DNA of 64,000 bases from Cutibacterium avidum ATCC 25577 (GTDB lineage: Bacteria; Actinomycetota; Actinomycetes; Propionibacteriales; Propionibacteriaceae). Position 1 is the stretch's first letter; the number at the start of each line of letters is the position of its first letter. Shown here piece by piece: positions 45,066 to 52,775 of the stretch. The notes under the pieces are model-generated. The model was not told the origin of the DNA. It saw only the letters and a program-made list of their open reading frames with translations, and made no database searches. The stretch covers positions 860,948 to 924,947 of the forward strand of contig NZ_JH165054.1 in NCBI RefSeq assembly GCF_000227295.1. Direction: 5' to 3'. The position numbers were made by a program, and so were the translations under genes.

Positions 45066-46186
45066 GTTCGTACTACGTCGACATCCACGTCCTTCAGAGC
45101 GTCCCGCCGTCCAACGTCAACCGCGACGACACCGGGTCGCCGAAATCAGCTCTGTACGGCGGGGTCCGTCGGGCGCGGGTCAGCTCACAGGCATGGAAGA
45201 AGGCCGTGCGAACGTCCTTCAAGGACTTCCTGCCCGCTTCCCAGACCGGCGCGCGGACACTGCGCGCCGTCGAACTGCTCATGAACCGCCTCACCGCCGA
45301 TCCCTACCGACTGGCGCAGGAGGATGCTCGACAGAAGGCCCTCGCGGTCGTCAAGGCGCTCGGTCTCAAGGCCGACAAACCTCGAGTGAAGGAAGGCTCG
45401 GGCCCCGAGGGCGTCGAGCGCACCCAGTACCTCGTCTTCTACTCCAACCAGCAGCTCGATCGCCTGGCGCAGCTCGCGGCGACCTCGGAGGGCAAGATCT
45501 CCAGTTCCGACGCCAAGAAGGCCGCCGATTCCGATCATGGGGTCGAGGTCGCGTTGTTCGGTCGCATGGTCGCCGATTCCAAGTGCCTCAACGTCGACTC
45601 GGCCGTGCAGGTCGCCCACGCGCTGAGCACCCATGCCGTCGAGATCGAGTCCGATTACTTCACCGCCGTCGACGACTACAAGCTCGATGAGGACGACGCC
45701 GGAGCCGGCATGATCGGAACCGTCGAGTTCACCTCCGAAACCCTCTACCGGTTCGCCACGGTGGCTGTTTCGACCCTCGAGGACAACCTGGGAGACGTTG
45801 ATCTCACCGCCGACGCCGCCGCCGCGTTCGTCCGTGGGTTCGTCGTGTCGATGCCCACCGGCAAGCAGAACACCTTCGCCAACAACACCCTGCCCGACGC
45901 CGTCGTCGTCCAGATCCGCAAGGGCAGGTCGGCCAGCTTCGTCGGCGCGTTCGAGGACGCCATCACCTCGACCACAGGTGGTTTCGTCGAGGCATCGTGC
46001 AAGGCGCTGGCCAGCTATGCGCACGACTGCGAGGAGGCCTTCCTCGGGGCACCAGTGGCCTCCTTCGTCACCCGGGTCGGCACGCGTACCGAGGCCGTCA
46101 GCGACATGGGCACTGCCATGCCCATCGACGAGCTCGTCTCATCGGTGCGAGACCAGGTCGCTACCGTCCTGCGAGCGCAATCGTGA
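45062..46186 (+). CDS. cas7e: Cascade backbone Cas7e (Cse4/CasC)
   Basis: A 374-aa Cas7: YYVDIHVLQSVPPSNVNRDD, YGGVRRARVSSQAWKKAVR, DSKCLNVDSAVQVAHALSTH and SMPTGKQNTFANNTLPDAVV are the conserved backbone blocks. Six copies coat the crRNA spacer, kinking every sixth base outwards, which matters for reading the mini-CRISPR match upstream. It is coupled to casB (ATGA) and cas5 (GTGA). Confidence 0.94.
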   Translation: MSSYYVDIHVLQSVPPSNVNRDDTGSPKSALYGGVRRARVSSQAWKKAVRTSFKDFLPASQTGARTLRAVELLMNRLTADPYRLAQEDARQKALAVVKALGLKADKPRVKEGSGPEGVERTQYLVFYSNQQLDRLAQLAATSEGKISSSDAKKAADSDHGVEVALFGRMVADSKCLNVDSAVQVAHALSTHAVEIESDYFTAVDDYKLDEDDAGAGMIGTVEFTSETLYRFATVAVSTLEDNLGDVDLTADAAAAFVRGFVVSMPTGKQNTFANNTLPDAVVVQIRKGRSASFVGAFEDAITSTTGGFVEASCKALASYAHDCEEAFLGAPVASFVTRVGTRTEAVSDMGTAMPIDELVSSVRDQVATVLRAQS

Positions 46187-46890
46187 CCGTCCTGCTGTTG
46201 CGGCTCGCCGGGCCCTTGCAGTCCTGGGGAGACTCGAGCCGATTCACGACTCGTGCGACGCGCCGCGAACCGACGAAATCCGGTGTCATCGGGCTGCTGG
46301 CGGCGGCGCAGGGGCGACGTCGTACCGATAGCATCGAGGACCTTCTCACGCTTCGGTTCGGCGTACGCACCGACCAGTCCGGCTCGGTCGTCCGTGACTT
46401 CCAGACGGCCATGGACTGGGCGCACCCCAAGAAGGACGGCAGCATCCACGCGATGCCTCTGTCGAACCGCTACTACCTGGCCGACGCCGTCTTCGTCGCC
46501 GCAGTCGAAGGAGATCGGTCGTTGCTCGAGGCACTCGACGAGGCCATTGGAGAACCGGCGTTCCCCCTGTACCTAGGCCGCCGCGCATGTCCCACGGAGG
46601 GACAGGTGTCCTTGGGCATCCATGACGACGAGATGCTGGCTGCCTTGGAGACCGAACCGTGGCATGCCAAGCCCTGGCATCGACGTCGCCTGGGCCGCTC
46701 GGTGTACCTGCCCATCACCTACGACGCCGCCCCCGGCCAGCTCGGCGACACCGTCCGAGACCTTCCGCTGAGCTTCAACCCGGAGCGGCGCGAGTACGGG
46801 TGGCGCGACGTCGCCTCGACGGCTGTTGTCGTCGACAACCCCGACGGCAACGACGAGCCCGACTGGTTCGCGGGCCTGGAAGGAGCGTGA
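46183..46890 (+). CDS. cas5e: Cas5e (CasD)
   Basis: A GTG-started 235-aa RAMP protein: VLLLRLAGPLQSWGDSSRFT TRATRREPTKSGVIGLLAAA is a classic Cas5e opening, followed by YLADAVFVAAVEG and FPLYLGRRACPTEGQV. It binds the 8-nt 5' handle of the crRNA; the handle encoded here is GTGAGCC plus the following base. Start overlaps the cas7 stop (GTGA); the stop overlaps cas6e (TGATG). Confidence 0.93.
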   Translation: MTVLLLRLAGPLQSWGDSSRFTTRATRREPTKSGVIGLLAAAQGRRRTDSIEDLLTLRFGVRTDQSGSVVRDFQTAMDWAHPKKDGSIHAMPLSNRYYLADAVFVAAVEGDRSLLEALDEAIGEPAFPLYLGRRACPTEGQVSLGIHDDEMLAALETEPWHAKPWHRRRLGRSVYLPITYDAAPGQLGDTVRDLPLSFNPERREYGWRDVASTAVVVDNPDGNDEPDWFAGLEGA

Positions 46891-47555
46891 TGTTTCTCAC
46901 CCAGTTCGACGTCAACGTCGCCCGCCGCGACGCCGTGCGTCTGTTGGCATCTCCGGAGCGACTCCACGCCGCGGTGCTGAGCTCGTTTCCCCCTGGTCAG
47001 TCCGCTTCCGATGACGGCCGAACCCTGTGGCGACTGGATCGCGGGCCGACTCCCCATGAGGCGAAACTCATGATCGTCAGCCCGCTGAGACCTGACCTCA
47101 CCGTGCTCAACGAGCAGGCTGGATGGTCGACGGGGGTCTCGGGTCGGTCGGCTGACTACGACCCCTTCCTGCAGGGCCTCCGATCCGGCTCAACCTGGCG
47201 ATTCAGGTGCGCTGTCAACCCGACGACCGCAGTGCGCAGGACGGCCGGGTCACGCGGCCAGCGAGTTGCAGAGGTGACGGCCGAGCAGCAACTGGCCTGG
47301 TTCCTCGGCCGTGCCGAAGGCCACGGACTGTCCGTGCCCGTCACACCCGACGGGACGCCGTCCGCGCGCGTGACCCGTCGGGAGGTCCTGAGATTCCGTC
47401 GTCGGGGGTCCATGGTGACACTGGCGGTGACACAGGTGGACGGCGTCATCCATGTGGCTGACGCCGATGCCGCCCGTGTGGCACTGACCTGCGGGATTGG
47501 TCCGGCCAAGGGATACGGCTGTGGCCTCATGACTCTGGCACCGGTCGTGAGTTGA
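46890..47555 (+). CDS. cas6e: Cas6e crRNA endoribonuclease (CasE)
   Basis: A 221-aa Cas6e with two ferredoxin-like RAMP folds. FLTQFDVNVARRDAVRLLAS precedes His26, the position of the catalytic His in characterised Cas6e. The glycine-rich loop GIGPAKGYGCGLMTLAPV is at the C-terminus. It cuts at the base of the CCCCGC/GCGGGG stem in each repeat; the psi-repeats near 39.8 kb keep this stem. It overlaps cas5 by one base. Confidence 0.93.
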   Translation: MFLTQFDVNVARRDAVRLLASPERLHAAVLSSFPPGQSASDDGRTLWRLDRGPTPHEAKLMIVSPLRPDLTVLNEQAGWSTGVSGRSADYDPFLQGLRSGSTWRFRCAVNPTTAVRRTAGSRGQRVAEVTAEQQLAWFLGRAEGHGLSVPVTPDGTPSARVTRREVLRFRRRGSMVTLAVTQVDGVIHVADADAARVALTCGIGPAKGYGCGLMTLAPVVS

Positions 47556-47558
47556 GCG

Positions 47559-48497
47559 ATGGGCAAATCGATCCCGGGCGCGAGACCTGCCGAGGTCCAG
47601 GAGTTGGCGCGCGCCCAGGATCGGCTCAGCTTCATCTACATGGAGCATTGCATCGTCAACCGCGACTCGAATGCCATCACGGCGTCGAATCAGCAGGGCA
47701 CCGTGCATGTTCCGGCGTCCATGATCGGAGCGCTGTTGTTGGGCCCGGGAACGAACGTCACCCACCAGGCGATGGTGCTGCTGGCCGAGTCCGGCGCGAC
47801 GACGCTATGGGTGGGCGAACACGGTGTGCGGTATTACGCCCATGGCCGACCACTGGCCCGGACGACCCGACTGCTCGACCTGCAGGCCGAAGCCGTCACC
47901 GACCACACGAAGCGGCTGGCGGTCGCTCGGCGCATGTACGAGATGCGGTTTCCCGACGACGTCGCGACGGGCCTGACCCTGCAACAACTGCGCGGACATG
48001 AAGGGGCCCGAGTTCGGCAGGCGTATCGGGACACGGCCGTCAGGTTCGGCGTCGCCTGGGACAAGCGCAGCTACAAAGTCGAGGACTTCGAGTCGTCCGA
48101 CCCGACGAACCAGGCGCTCACTGCCGCGACGACCTGCCTCTACGGAGTCGTGCACTCCGTCATCGCGGCACTCGGACTGTCGGCCGGATTGGGATTCGTG
48201 CACACGGGCAAGGACCGATCCTTCGTCTACGACGTCGCAGATCTGTACAAGACGTCGCTGGCGGTACCAGTCGCGTTCGAATGTGCAGCGAACGGGGACG
48301 TTGACGACATCCCTGGCGCGACACGACGAGCCATGCGCGACGCCATTCATGAGTCGACATTGCTGAGCACGTGTGTGAAGGACATCCACACACTTCTCGA
48401 CGCCCCCGGAGATCCCGATGACGGATACGGGTGGGATGTTGTCGACCTGTGGGACGACCGCACTGGCACGGTCGCCGGCGGAAGATCGTGGGCATAG
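47559..48497 (+). CDS. cas1: Cas1e integrase
   Basis: A 312-aa Cas1: DRLSFIYMEHCIVNRDSNAI, VPASMIGALLLGPGTNVTHQ, RRMYEMRFPDD (catalytic Glu), GFVHTGKDRSFVYDVADLYK (catalytic His and Asp). These residues are all present, so spacer acquisition chemistry should be intact. It starts 3 bases after cas6e and is followed at once by cas2, as in all type I-E loci. Confidence 0.95.
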   Translation: MGKSIPGARPAEVQELARAQDRLSFIYMEHCIVNRDSNAITASNQQGTVHVPASMIGALLLGPGTNVTHQAMVLLAESGATTLWVGEHGVRYYAHGRPLARTTRLLDLQAEAVTDHTKRLAVARRMYEMRFPDDVATGLTLQQLRGHEGARVRQAYRDTAVRFGVAWDKRSYKVEDFESSDPTNQALTAATTCLYGVVHSVIAALGLSAGLGFVHTGKDRSFVYDVADLYKTSLAVPVAFECAANGDVDDIPGATRRAMRDAIHESTLLSTCVKDIHTLLDAPGDPDDGYGWDVVDLWDDRTGTVAGGRSWA

Positions 48498-48499
48498 CC

Positions 48500-48844
48500 A
48501 TGGTCGTGCTCGTCCTCACCGCCTGTCCCGCGGGACTGCGTGGCCACCTCACGAGGTGGTTGCTCGAGATCAGCCCTGGGGTGTTCGTCGGGCATCTGCC
48601 TGCACGGATCAGGGATGCCCTGTGGAGCCGAGTCGTTGAAATGTGCCACGACGGGCGGGCGATCCTCGTGTACTCGATGCGCGGCGAGCAGCATTTCGAG
48701 TTCCGCGTGCATCGACATGACTGGGACGTCGTCGACTTCGACGGGCTGAAACTCATGCAGAGGCCAAACAATAGGGCACACAACTCGACACTGCGGCCGG
48801 GATGGAGCTCGGCTGCGCGGCGACGTAGGACGGCCAAGCGCTAG
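48500..48844 (+). CDS. cas2: Cas2e adaptation protein
   Basis: A 114-aa Cas2e: MVVLVLTACPAGLRGHLTRW LLEISPGVFVGHL, ALWSRVVEMCHDGRAILVYS and FRVHRHDWDVVDFDGLKLM. It is the structural partner of Cas1 in the integrase complex. Its C-terminal tail is basic (SAARRRRTAKR). Its start is 2 bases after the cas1 stop, and the array leader begins directly after its own stop. Confidence 0.94.
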   Translation: MVVLVLTACPAGLRGHLTRWLLEISPGVFVGHLPARIRDALWSRVVEMCHDGRAILVYSMRGEQHFEFRVHRHDWDVVDFDGLKLMQRPNNRAHNSTLRPGWSSAARRRRTAKR

Positions 48845-48898
48845 ATCGAGTACACTTGTATCTGGGCAAAGCTCCTGCATCAACCGTAGTCGGCTGGT
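48845..48898 (+). promoter_or_regulatory. CRISPR leader
   Basis: A 54-bp segment between the cas2 stop and the first repeat. TACACT (48851-48856) could serve as a -10; the matching -35 would lie in the end of cas2 and is poor. It is shorter than the E. coli leader. New spacers should enter at its right edge, making the cas2-proximal spacers the youngest. Confidence 0.6.
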
Positions 48899-50513
48899 GT
48901 CTTCCCCGCCTACGCGGGGGTGAGCCGACTCTCCATTCCCTCGTCACGTTGCTGAGCCAGTCTTCCCCGCCTACGCGGGGGTGAGCCTTGATGATAGTGC
49001 CAGCAACAGTTCTGATTCGTGTCTTCCCCGCCTACGCGGGGGTGAGCCGGTTGCATTCCTTAAGCCGCCAATAAGTGAAATGTCTTCCCCGCCTACGCGG
49101 GGGTGAGCCGACATGAAAAAGGGCCACTTGACTAGGCATAACGTCTTCCCCGCCTACGCGGGGGTGAGCCGACATGAAAAAGGGCCACTTGACTAGGCAT
49201 AACGTCTTCCCCGCCTACGCGGGGGTGAGCCTGTTCGGCGCAGTCCTCGAGTCCCGACGACTCGGTCTTCCCCGCCTACGCGGGGGTGAGCCGTCCGAGC
49301 CGCACTCAACCACGGCGCAAACCCGGTCTTCCCCGCCTACGCGGGGGTGAGCCGGCGCTCTCCTGTTCACCATCCTCGCCGGATTCGTCTTCCCCGCCTA
49401 CGCGGGGGTGAGCCTTCACGCCGCGATCCCCGAGGCCCTGGTCGAGTGTCTTCCCCGCCTACGCGGGGGTGAGCCGAACGCCGAGGTCATTGGCCCGGTC
49501 GACTCCCTGTCTTCCCCGCCTACGCGGGGGTGAGCCGCTGAATGGAGAGCGAGCATGAGCACCACCCCTGTCTTCCCCGCCTACGCGGGGGTGAGCCGGT
49601 CGCGGCCTTCCTTGAACAGGGAGGTGTGCGGTCTTCCCCGCCTACGCGGGGGTGAGCCTTCGAGCGTGACCTCATCGCTGAACGAACCCGTGTCTTCCCC
49701 GCCTACGCGGGGGTGAGCCTCGCCCCGACCATGCGGGCGTGAGCAGCAGAGGGTCTTCCCCGCCTACGCGGGGGTGAGCCTCCTCCCCGGTGGGTGTCTG
49801 CCCAGATGCGGGAGTCTTCCCCGCCTACGCGGGGGTGAGCCGGGCGCTATCCGGTATATGCCTGATGAGGAGATGTCTTCCCCGCCTACGCGGGGGTGAG
49901 CCCCGACTAGAGGGCGCATGGGGTATGACGATCCACGTCTTCCCCGCCTACGCGGGGGTGAGCCTCAAACCCTTGTTGATCGGGATGTCGATAACCCGTC
50001 TTCCCCGCCTACGCGGGGGTGAGCCTTGCCCATCGTGAGCCACTGCTTTGTCCCCAATGTCTTCCCCGCCTACGCGGGGGTGAGCCGGTGATATCTGGGT
50101 ATGTGCCGCTGGCTAGGACGTCTTCCCCGCCTACGCGGGGGTGAGCCGGCCACCGCCGCCCGCGTCATCGACACCGTCGGGTCTTCCCCGCCTACGCGGG
50201 GGTGAGCCGCGGGGCCAACCTGCGCTGGGCCAGGCTGGGCTGTCTTCCCCGCCTACGCGGGGGTGAGCCGGACTGATGACATGGCATCCCCAACAATTCA
50301 CGGTCTTCCCCGCCTACGCGGGGGTGAGCCGCTGAACCACACACCTCCCTATTCAAGGAAGGCGTCTTCCCCGCCTACGCGGGGGTGAGCCGGCCGCCAT
50401 ACCAGCACCAGCAAGCCCACCAACGTCTTCCCCGCCTACGCGGGGGTGAGCCTACCCGTGAAAAGGCTGCGGTAATGCTGGGTCAGTCTTCCCCGCCTAC
50501 GCGGGGGTGAGCC
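48899..50513 (+). CRISPR. type I-E CRISPR array, 27 repeats and 26 spacers
   Basis: The 28-bp repeat begins GTCTTCCCCGCC, has loop CTAC, and ends GCGGGGGTGAGCC. By comparison with E. coli the functional repeat is 29 nt and takes the first base of each spacer. All 27 copies appear identical. Spacers are 33 nt (period 61) except one of 34 nt at 49903-49936. Spacers 4 and 5 (49110-49142, 49171-49203) are identical. The base after the repeat is G in 16, T in 9 and C in 1 of 26 cases, never A, suggesting a PAM-derived position. Two further repeats lie beyond foreign inserts at 50807 and 51654. Confidence 0.97.
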
Positions 50514-50523
50514 GGAGGTCAGC

Positions 50524-50667
50524 ATGGCTGACCTTGTTATCCAGGCGTTGCAGTTGGCGACAGCGGTCGTCAACCTCGCAGCCGCCGTGATTGCGGTGCG
50601 CAAGCTCCGCAAAGAAAGCCGCCCCCGAGGTGCAACTCGGAGGCGGCGAGGTGGCAAACGCCGGTAA
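50524..50667 (+). CDS. 47-aa hydrophobic/arginine-rich small protein inside the CRISPR array
   Basis: An ORF with a perfect RBS (GGAGG, starting directly after a CRISPR repeat) and ATG at 50524. MADLVIQALQLATAVVNLAA AVIAV forms one hydrophobic helix, and the tail (RKLRKESRPRGATRRRRGGK RR) is strongly basic. This is the build of a small membrane peptide such as a type I toxin or phage lysis helper, but I recognise no family. It would be translated from the array transcript after Cas6e cuts the preceding repeat. A strong terminator follows at once. Origin: probably phage or plasmid DNA trapped in the array. Confidence 0.55.
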   Translation: MADLVIQALQLATAVVNLAAAVIAVRKLRKESRPRGATRRRRGGKRR

Positions 50668-50672
50668 ACAAC

Positions 50673-50704
50673 GGGGACCCGGTTCCACAGAGGGGCCGGG
50701 TCCC
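50673..50704 (+). terminator. strong intrinsic terminator inside the array insert
   Basis: Arms GGGGACCCGG and CCGGGTCCCC with a 12-base loop, followed by TCCTT. It lies 5 bp after the 47-aa ORF and should stop pre-crRNA transcription before the last two repeats. Confidence 0.85.
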
Positions 50705-50806
50705 CTCCTTCCACGAAGTATACCTGTCTGCGCGGGCCAGGAGAAGGGGTCGCCGGTACGCCGATGAAGCGCTTAGGTCTCACCACAAGGGCCGTTGATT
50801 GAGGTC

Positions 50807-50834
50807 GTCTTCCCCGCCTACGCGGGGGTGAGCC
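50807..50834 (+). CRISPR. displaced CRISPR repeat 28
   Basis: An exact copy of the array repeat, but 293 bp instead of 33 bp after repeat 27, and 819 bp before repeat 29. With the terminator upstream it is unlikely to yield crRNA from the main leader. Confidence 0.9.
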
Positions 50835-51142
50835 GGCATCACCGCCTCACAGACCCCCAGCGCGGCCGATGGACCGCAGCCGGAAGCGTCATCATCGACT
50901 GGCAAAACCGATCACTGGTCCCCATCGACGGAAACCTTGATGCCGTCATCGACCACTGGGCATGGACTCACGACCCCCAAGCCCACACATCCACCATGAT
51001 CGACCTTGGCACCGGAACCACCACCACCAGCCCCGTCACCGCAACCCCGGCACGCCCCCTCGGCCTCGCCCAAAACCACCTGATCGTCATCAGCGACGAC
51101 GACCAAGGGCACCTGAACCTCTACGGGCTCAAATCTGCATAA
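50835..51142 (+). pseudogene. 5'-truncated gene fragment abutting a CRISPR repeat
   Basis: An open frame runs out of the repeat and reads HHRLTDPQRGRWTAAGSVII DWQNRSLVPIDGNLDAVIDH W, ending NLYGLKSA. It has good composition but no start of its own, since the repeat replaces its 5' end. No family recognised; the acidic, WxxI-rich pattern resembles a phage or secreted-protein fragment. A hairpin terminator follows its stop, suggesting the natural 3' end of a gene. Inference: foreign DNA joined to the array by recombination. Confidence 0.5.
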
Positions 51143-51147
51143 GCACT

Positions 51148-51175
51148 GCGGCGGCGCGCTAACAAAGCCCGCCGC
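51148..51175. terminator. hairpin between convergent genes in the array insert
   Basis: Arms GCGGCGG and CCGCCGC with a 14-base loop, located between the plus-strand fragment and the minus-strand membrane-protein gene. It can serve both directions. Confidence 0.65.
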
Positions 51176-51184
51176 CACAGCACT

Positions 51185-51580
51185 TCACAGATCATCTCTG
51201 AGCATGACTTCTTTCAGCTTGCGCGCTTGCCTCTCCAAAGCCTCTTCTTCGGCCCGGTTCTCCAGCTCACCGTCAATACCAGCTGCAATGAACCACAGCA
51301 GCAAGCCACCGCCGACCAGCACACCGGCCAAGACCCACTCTCGTGTAGCAATCTCGGACAGGTGCGCGTGACGGCCAATCACCCAGACCCCATAGCCGAT
51401 GCAGACCAACCCCCCGTAGCGGCAGAACCACATTCCCAGGTGCATCGCCCCCTCACGCGGCGACACGACCAAGAGGAAGAGGGCATGGAAGAACCCAGCG
51501 ATAAAGTTCCATACCTGCTGTAGAACAAAGCCAATAAAGTTGAAAAGAGTGAGTAAAAGAGTGAGTATTAGCGCCGACAT
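51185..51580 (-). CDS. small membrane protein of unknown function, between CRISPR repeats
   Basis: A 131-aa protein with an N-terminal hydrophobic hairpin (LILTLLLTLFNFIGFVLQQV; FIAGFFHALFLLVVS), two central membrane segments (GGLVCIGYGVWVIG; VLAGVLVGGGLLLWFIAAG) and a charged coiled C-terminus (ELENRAEEEALERQARKLKE). ATG 51580 has AAGG 9 bases upstream, better than the ATG two codons earlier. Opposite strand to the array. A holin, immunity or defence effector role is conceivable, but nothing is recognised. Confidence 0.6.
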   Translation of the reverse strand: MSALILTLLLTLFNFIGFVLQQVWNFIAGFFHALFLLVVSPREGAMHLGMWFCRYGGLVCIGYGVWVIGRHAHLSEIATREWVLAGVLVGGGLLLWFIAAGIDGELENRAEEEALERQARKLKEVMLRDDL

Positions 51581-51653
51581 CGCCATCCCCTTCCGATCCT
51601 ACCAGCCAGGATAATCAACCTGACACATTCTGTGGAGGCAACCCCGCCAGCCG

Positions 51654-51681
51654 GTCTTCCCCGCCTACGCGGGGGTAAGCC
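51654..51681 (+). CRISPR. terminal CRISPR repeat 29 with one substitution
   Basis: Matches the array repeat except GTAAGCC for GTGAGCC in the handle. A mutated last repeat is the normal mark of the leader-distal end, so this was once the true end of the array. That implies the two inserts arrived inside an existing array. Confidence 0.9.
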
Positions 51682-51711
51682 GGGGTTTCTCACTCAGATG
51701 AGGAGGGCGAG

Positions 51712-52001
51712 ATGAGTGAGTTTGTTGCCGACAATGGTGTCCGAGTGACCGACGAGATGGTTCGCCAGTGGGCGAGTGAGGCTGAGTCGGGTTTTGAGGG
51801 GTTGCAGGTCGAGCCGTTCGAGGGTCGAGCTTGGGAGGAAGCGGAGACTGAGCCCCTGGAGCCTCGCACGATCCGGGTGAGTGCCAGCCCAGCGTGTGGA
51901 GGCCGATCGAACGAGACGCGGCCCGGCAAGGCATGACCGTATCCGCGTGGACCCGTCAAGCGCTCACCCGCGAGGTCGCCCAGACCCTCAAAGCCAGCTA
52001 A
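51712..52001 (+). pseudogene. ribbon-helix-helix antitoxin-like gene, frameshifted
   Basis: It starts MSEFVADNGVRVTDEMVRQW with RBS GAGGAGG-type 6 bases upstream, continues WASEAESGFEGLQVEPFEGR and EPRTIRVSASPA, then shifts frame near 51895. In the next frame it resumes WRPIERDAARQGMTVSAWTR QALTREV to a stop at 51999-52001. The VTDEMxxxWAxxAExG start and the MTVSxWxRxALxRE end are the layout of CopG/RHH antitoxins common in actinobacteria. One missing or extra base breaks it. No toxin gene is recognisable beside it. Confidence 0.6.
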
Positions 52002-52116
52002 GGATTCACGAGGCGGGACCAGGGGGCGAGGAAGTCGCTCACGCTGGGCCACTCGACGGGCGGCTCTCAGCCGTATCTGTTCGTCTCTTCAACGTAAAGC
52101 CGGGGGACTTTTCGGG

Positions 52117-52764
52117 CTAGATATTGCGGTGGGCCTTGGTTGCTTCCGGCTTGGGCTCGACAAGTTCGACCTTGAGCGGACGACCAGCCGGGTTGATGAT
52201 CTGCCGCCTGGTGCCACCAGACGGCTCACCGGTGAGCCATTCTACGACCTCAAGCGGACTGTAGAACAGCGTCACAAAAAGAGTCCCCCAGAGCCGCCAC
52301 AGAGCCTCCCCCAAGGCCTCCCTGATCAAGGAATCCCCGAAGGAGAACTCCTCCTTCCAGGAGGCCGTAATCAAGTCCGTCATAGAGACGACGAATCCGA
52401 CAGCGAGGAGCAAGATCAGCCACAACCAGCTCATACCAGCCGTAACCATGAGACCCGCACCACACCAAAAGGTCGGCCCGGAACGACCCCGACACACATC
52501 ATGAGTCGCCACGCCCAACACACCAACGACCGCGACGACAACACCAACCCGACCCCACGGAGTACCGCCAGCAAGAACAGCATCCACCCGACCCAACCAA
52601 CCAACAGGGACCACGAGAGCCCCCAACCAACCCCGCAGAATGTCAAGTGGCCGAACGTGGTCGACGATGGCGAACACAGAGAGCACCCCGACGAAAGAGC
52701 CCAAAAGCGAGTAGAGACGATCAAAGACTCCGTCACGAAGCCAAGGAAGAACTTTGTCCAGCAT
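52117..52764 (-). CDS. membrane protein of unknown function
   Basis: A 215-aa protein with about five membrane segments (LYSLLGSFVGVLSVFAIVDH; GWLGALVVPVGWLG; VGVVVAVVGVLGVATHDV; LMVTAGMSWLWLILLLAVGF; ALWRLWGTLFVTLFYSPLEV). The cytoplasmic tail is polar (GRPLKVELVEPKPEATKAHR). Start 52764 has AGGAGACC 8 bases upstream; a start at 52791 overlaps the upstream gene and was rejected. It begins 11 bases after the degenerate L,D-transpeptidase gene and probably shared its operon. Family unknown. Confidence 0.6.
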   Translation of the reverse strand: MLDKVLPWLRDGVFDRLYSLLGSFVGVLSVFAIVDHVRPLDILRGWLGALVVPVGWLGRVDAVLAGGTPWGRVGVVVAVVGVLGVATHDVCRGRSGPTFWCGAGLMVTAGMSWLWLILLLAVGFVVSMTDLITASWKEEFSFGDSLIREALGEALWRLWGTLFVTLFYSPLEVVEWLTGEPSGGTRRQIINPAGRPLKVELVEPKPEATKAHRNI

Positions 52765-52775
52765 GAGATGGTCTC

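Noticed and set aside
49790-50038. Apparent 82-aa protein inside the array with repeating VFPAYAGVS units
   Set aside because: It is the CRISPR repeat translated in one frame; periodicity equals the repeat unit and there is no RBS.
50436-50786. 116-aa minus-strand reading across the array end
   Set aside because: It is antisense to a repeat and to the 47-aa ORF, with no start signal or family pattern.
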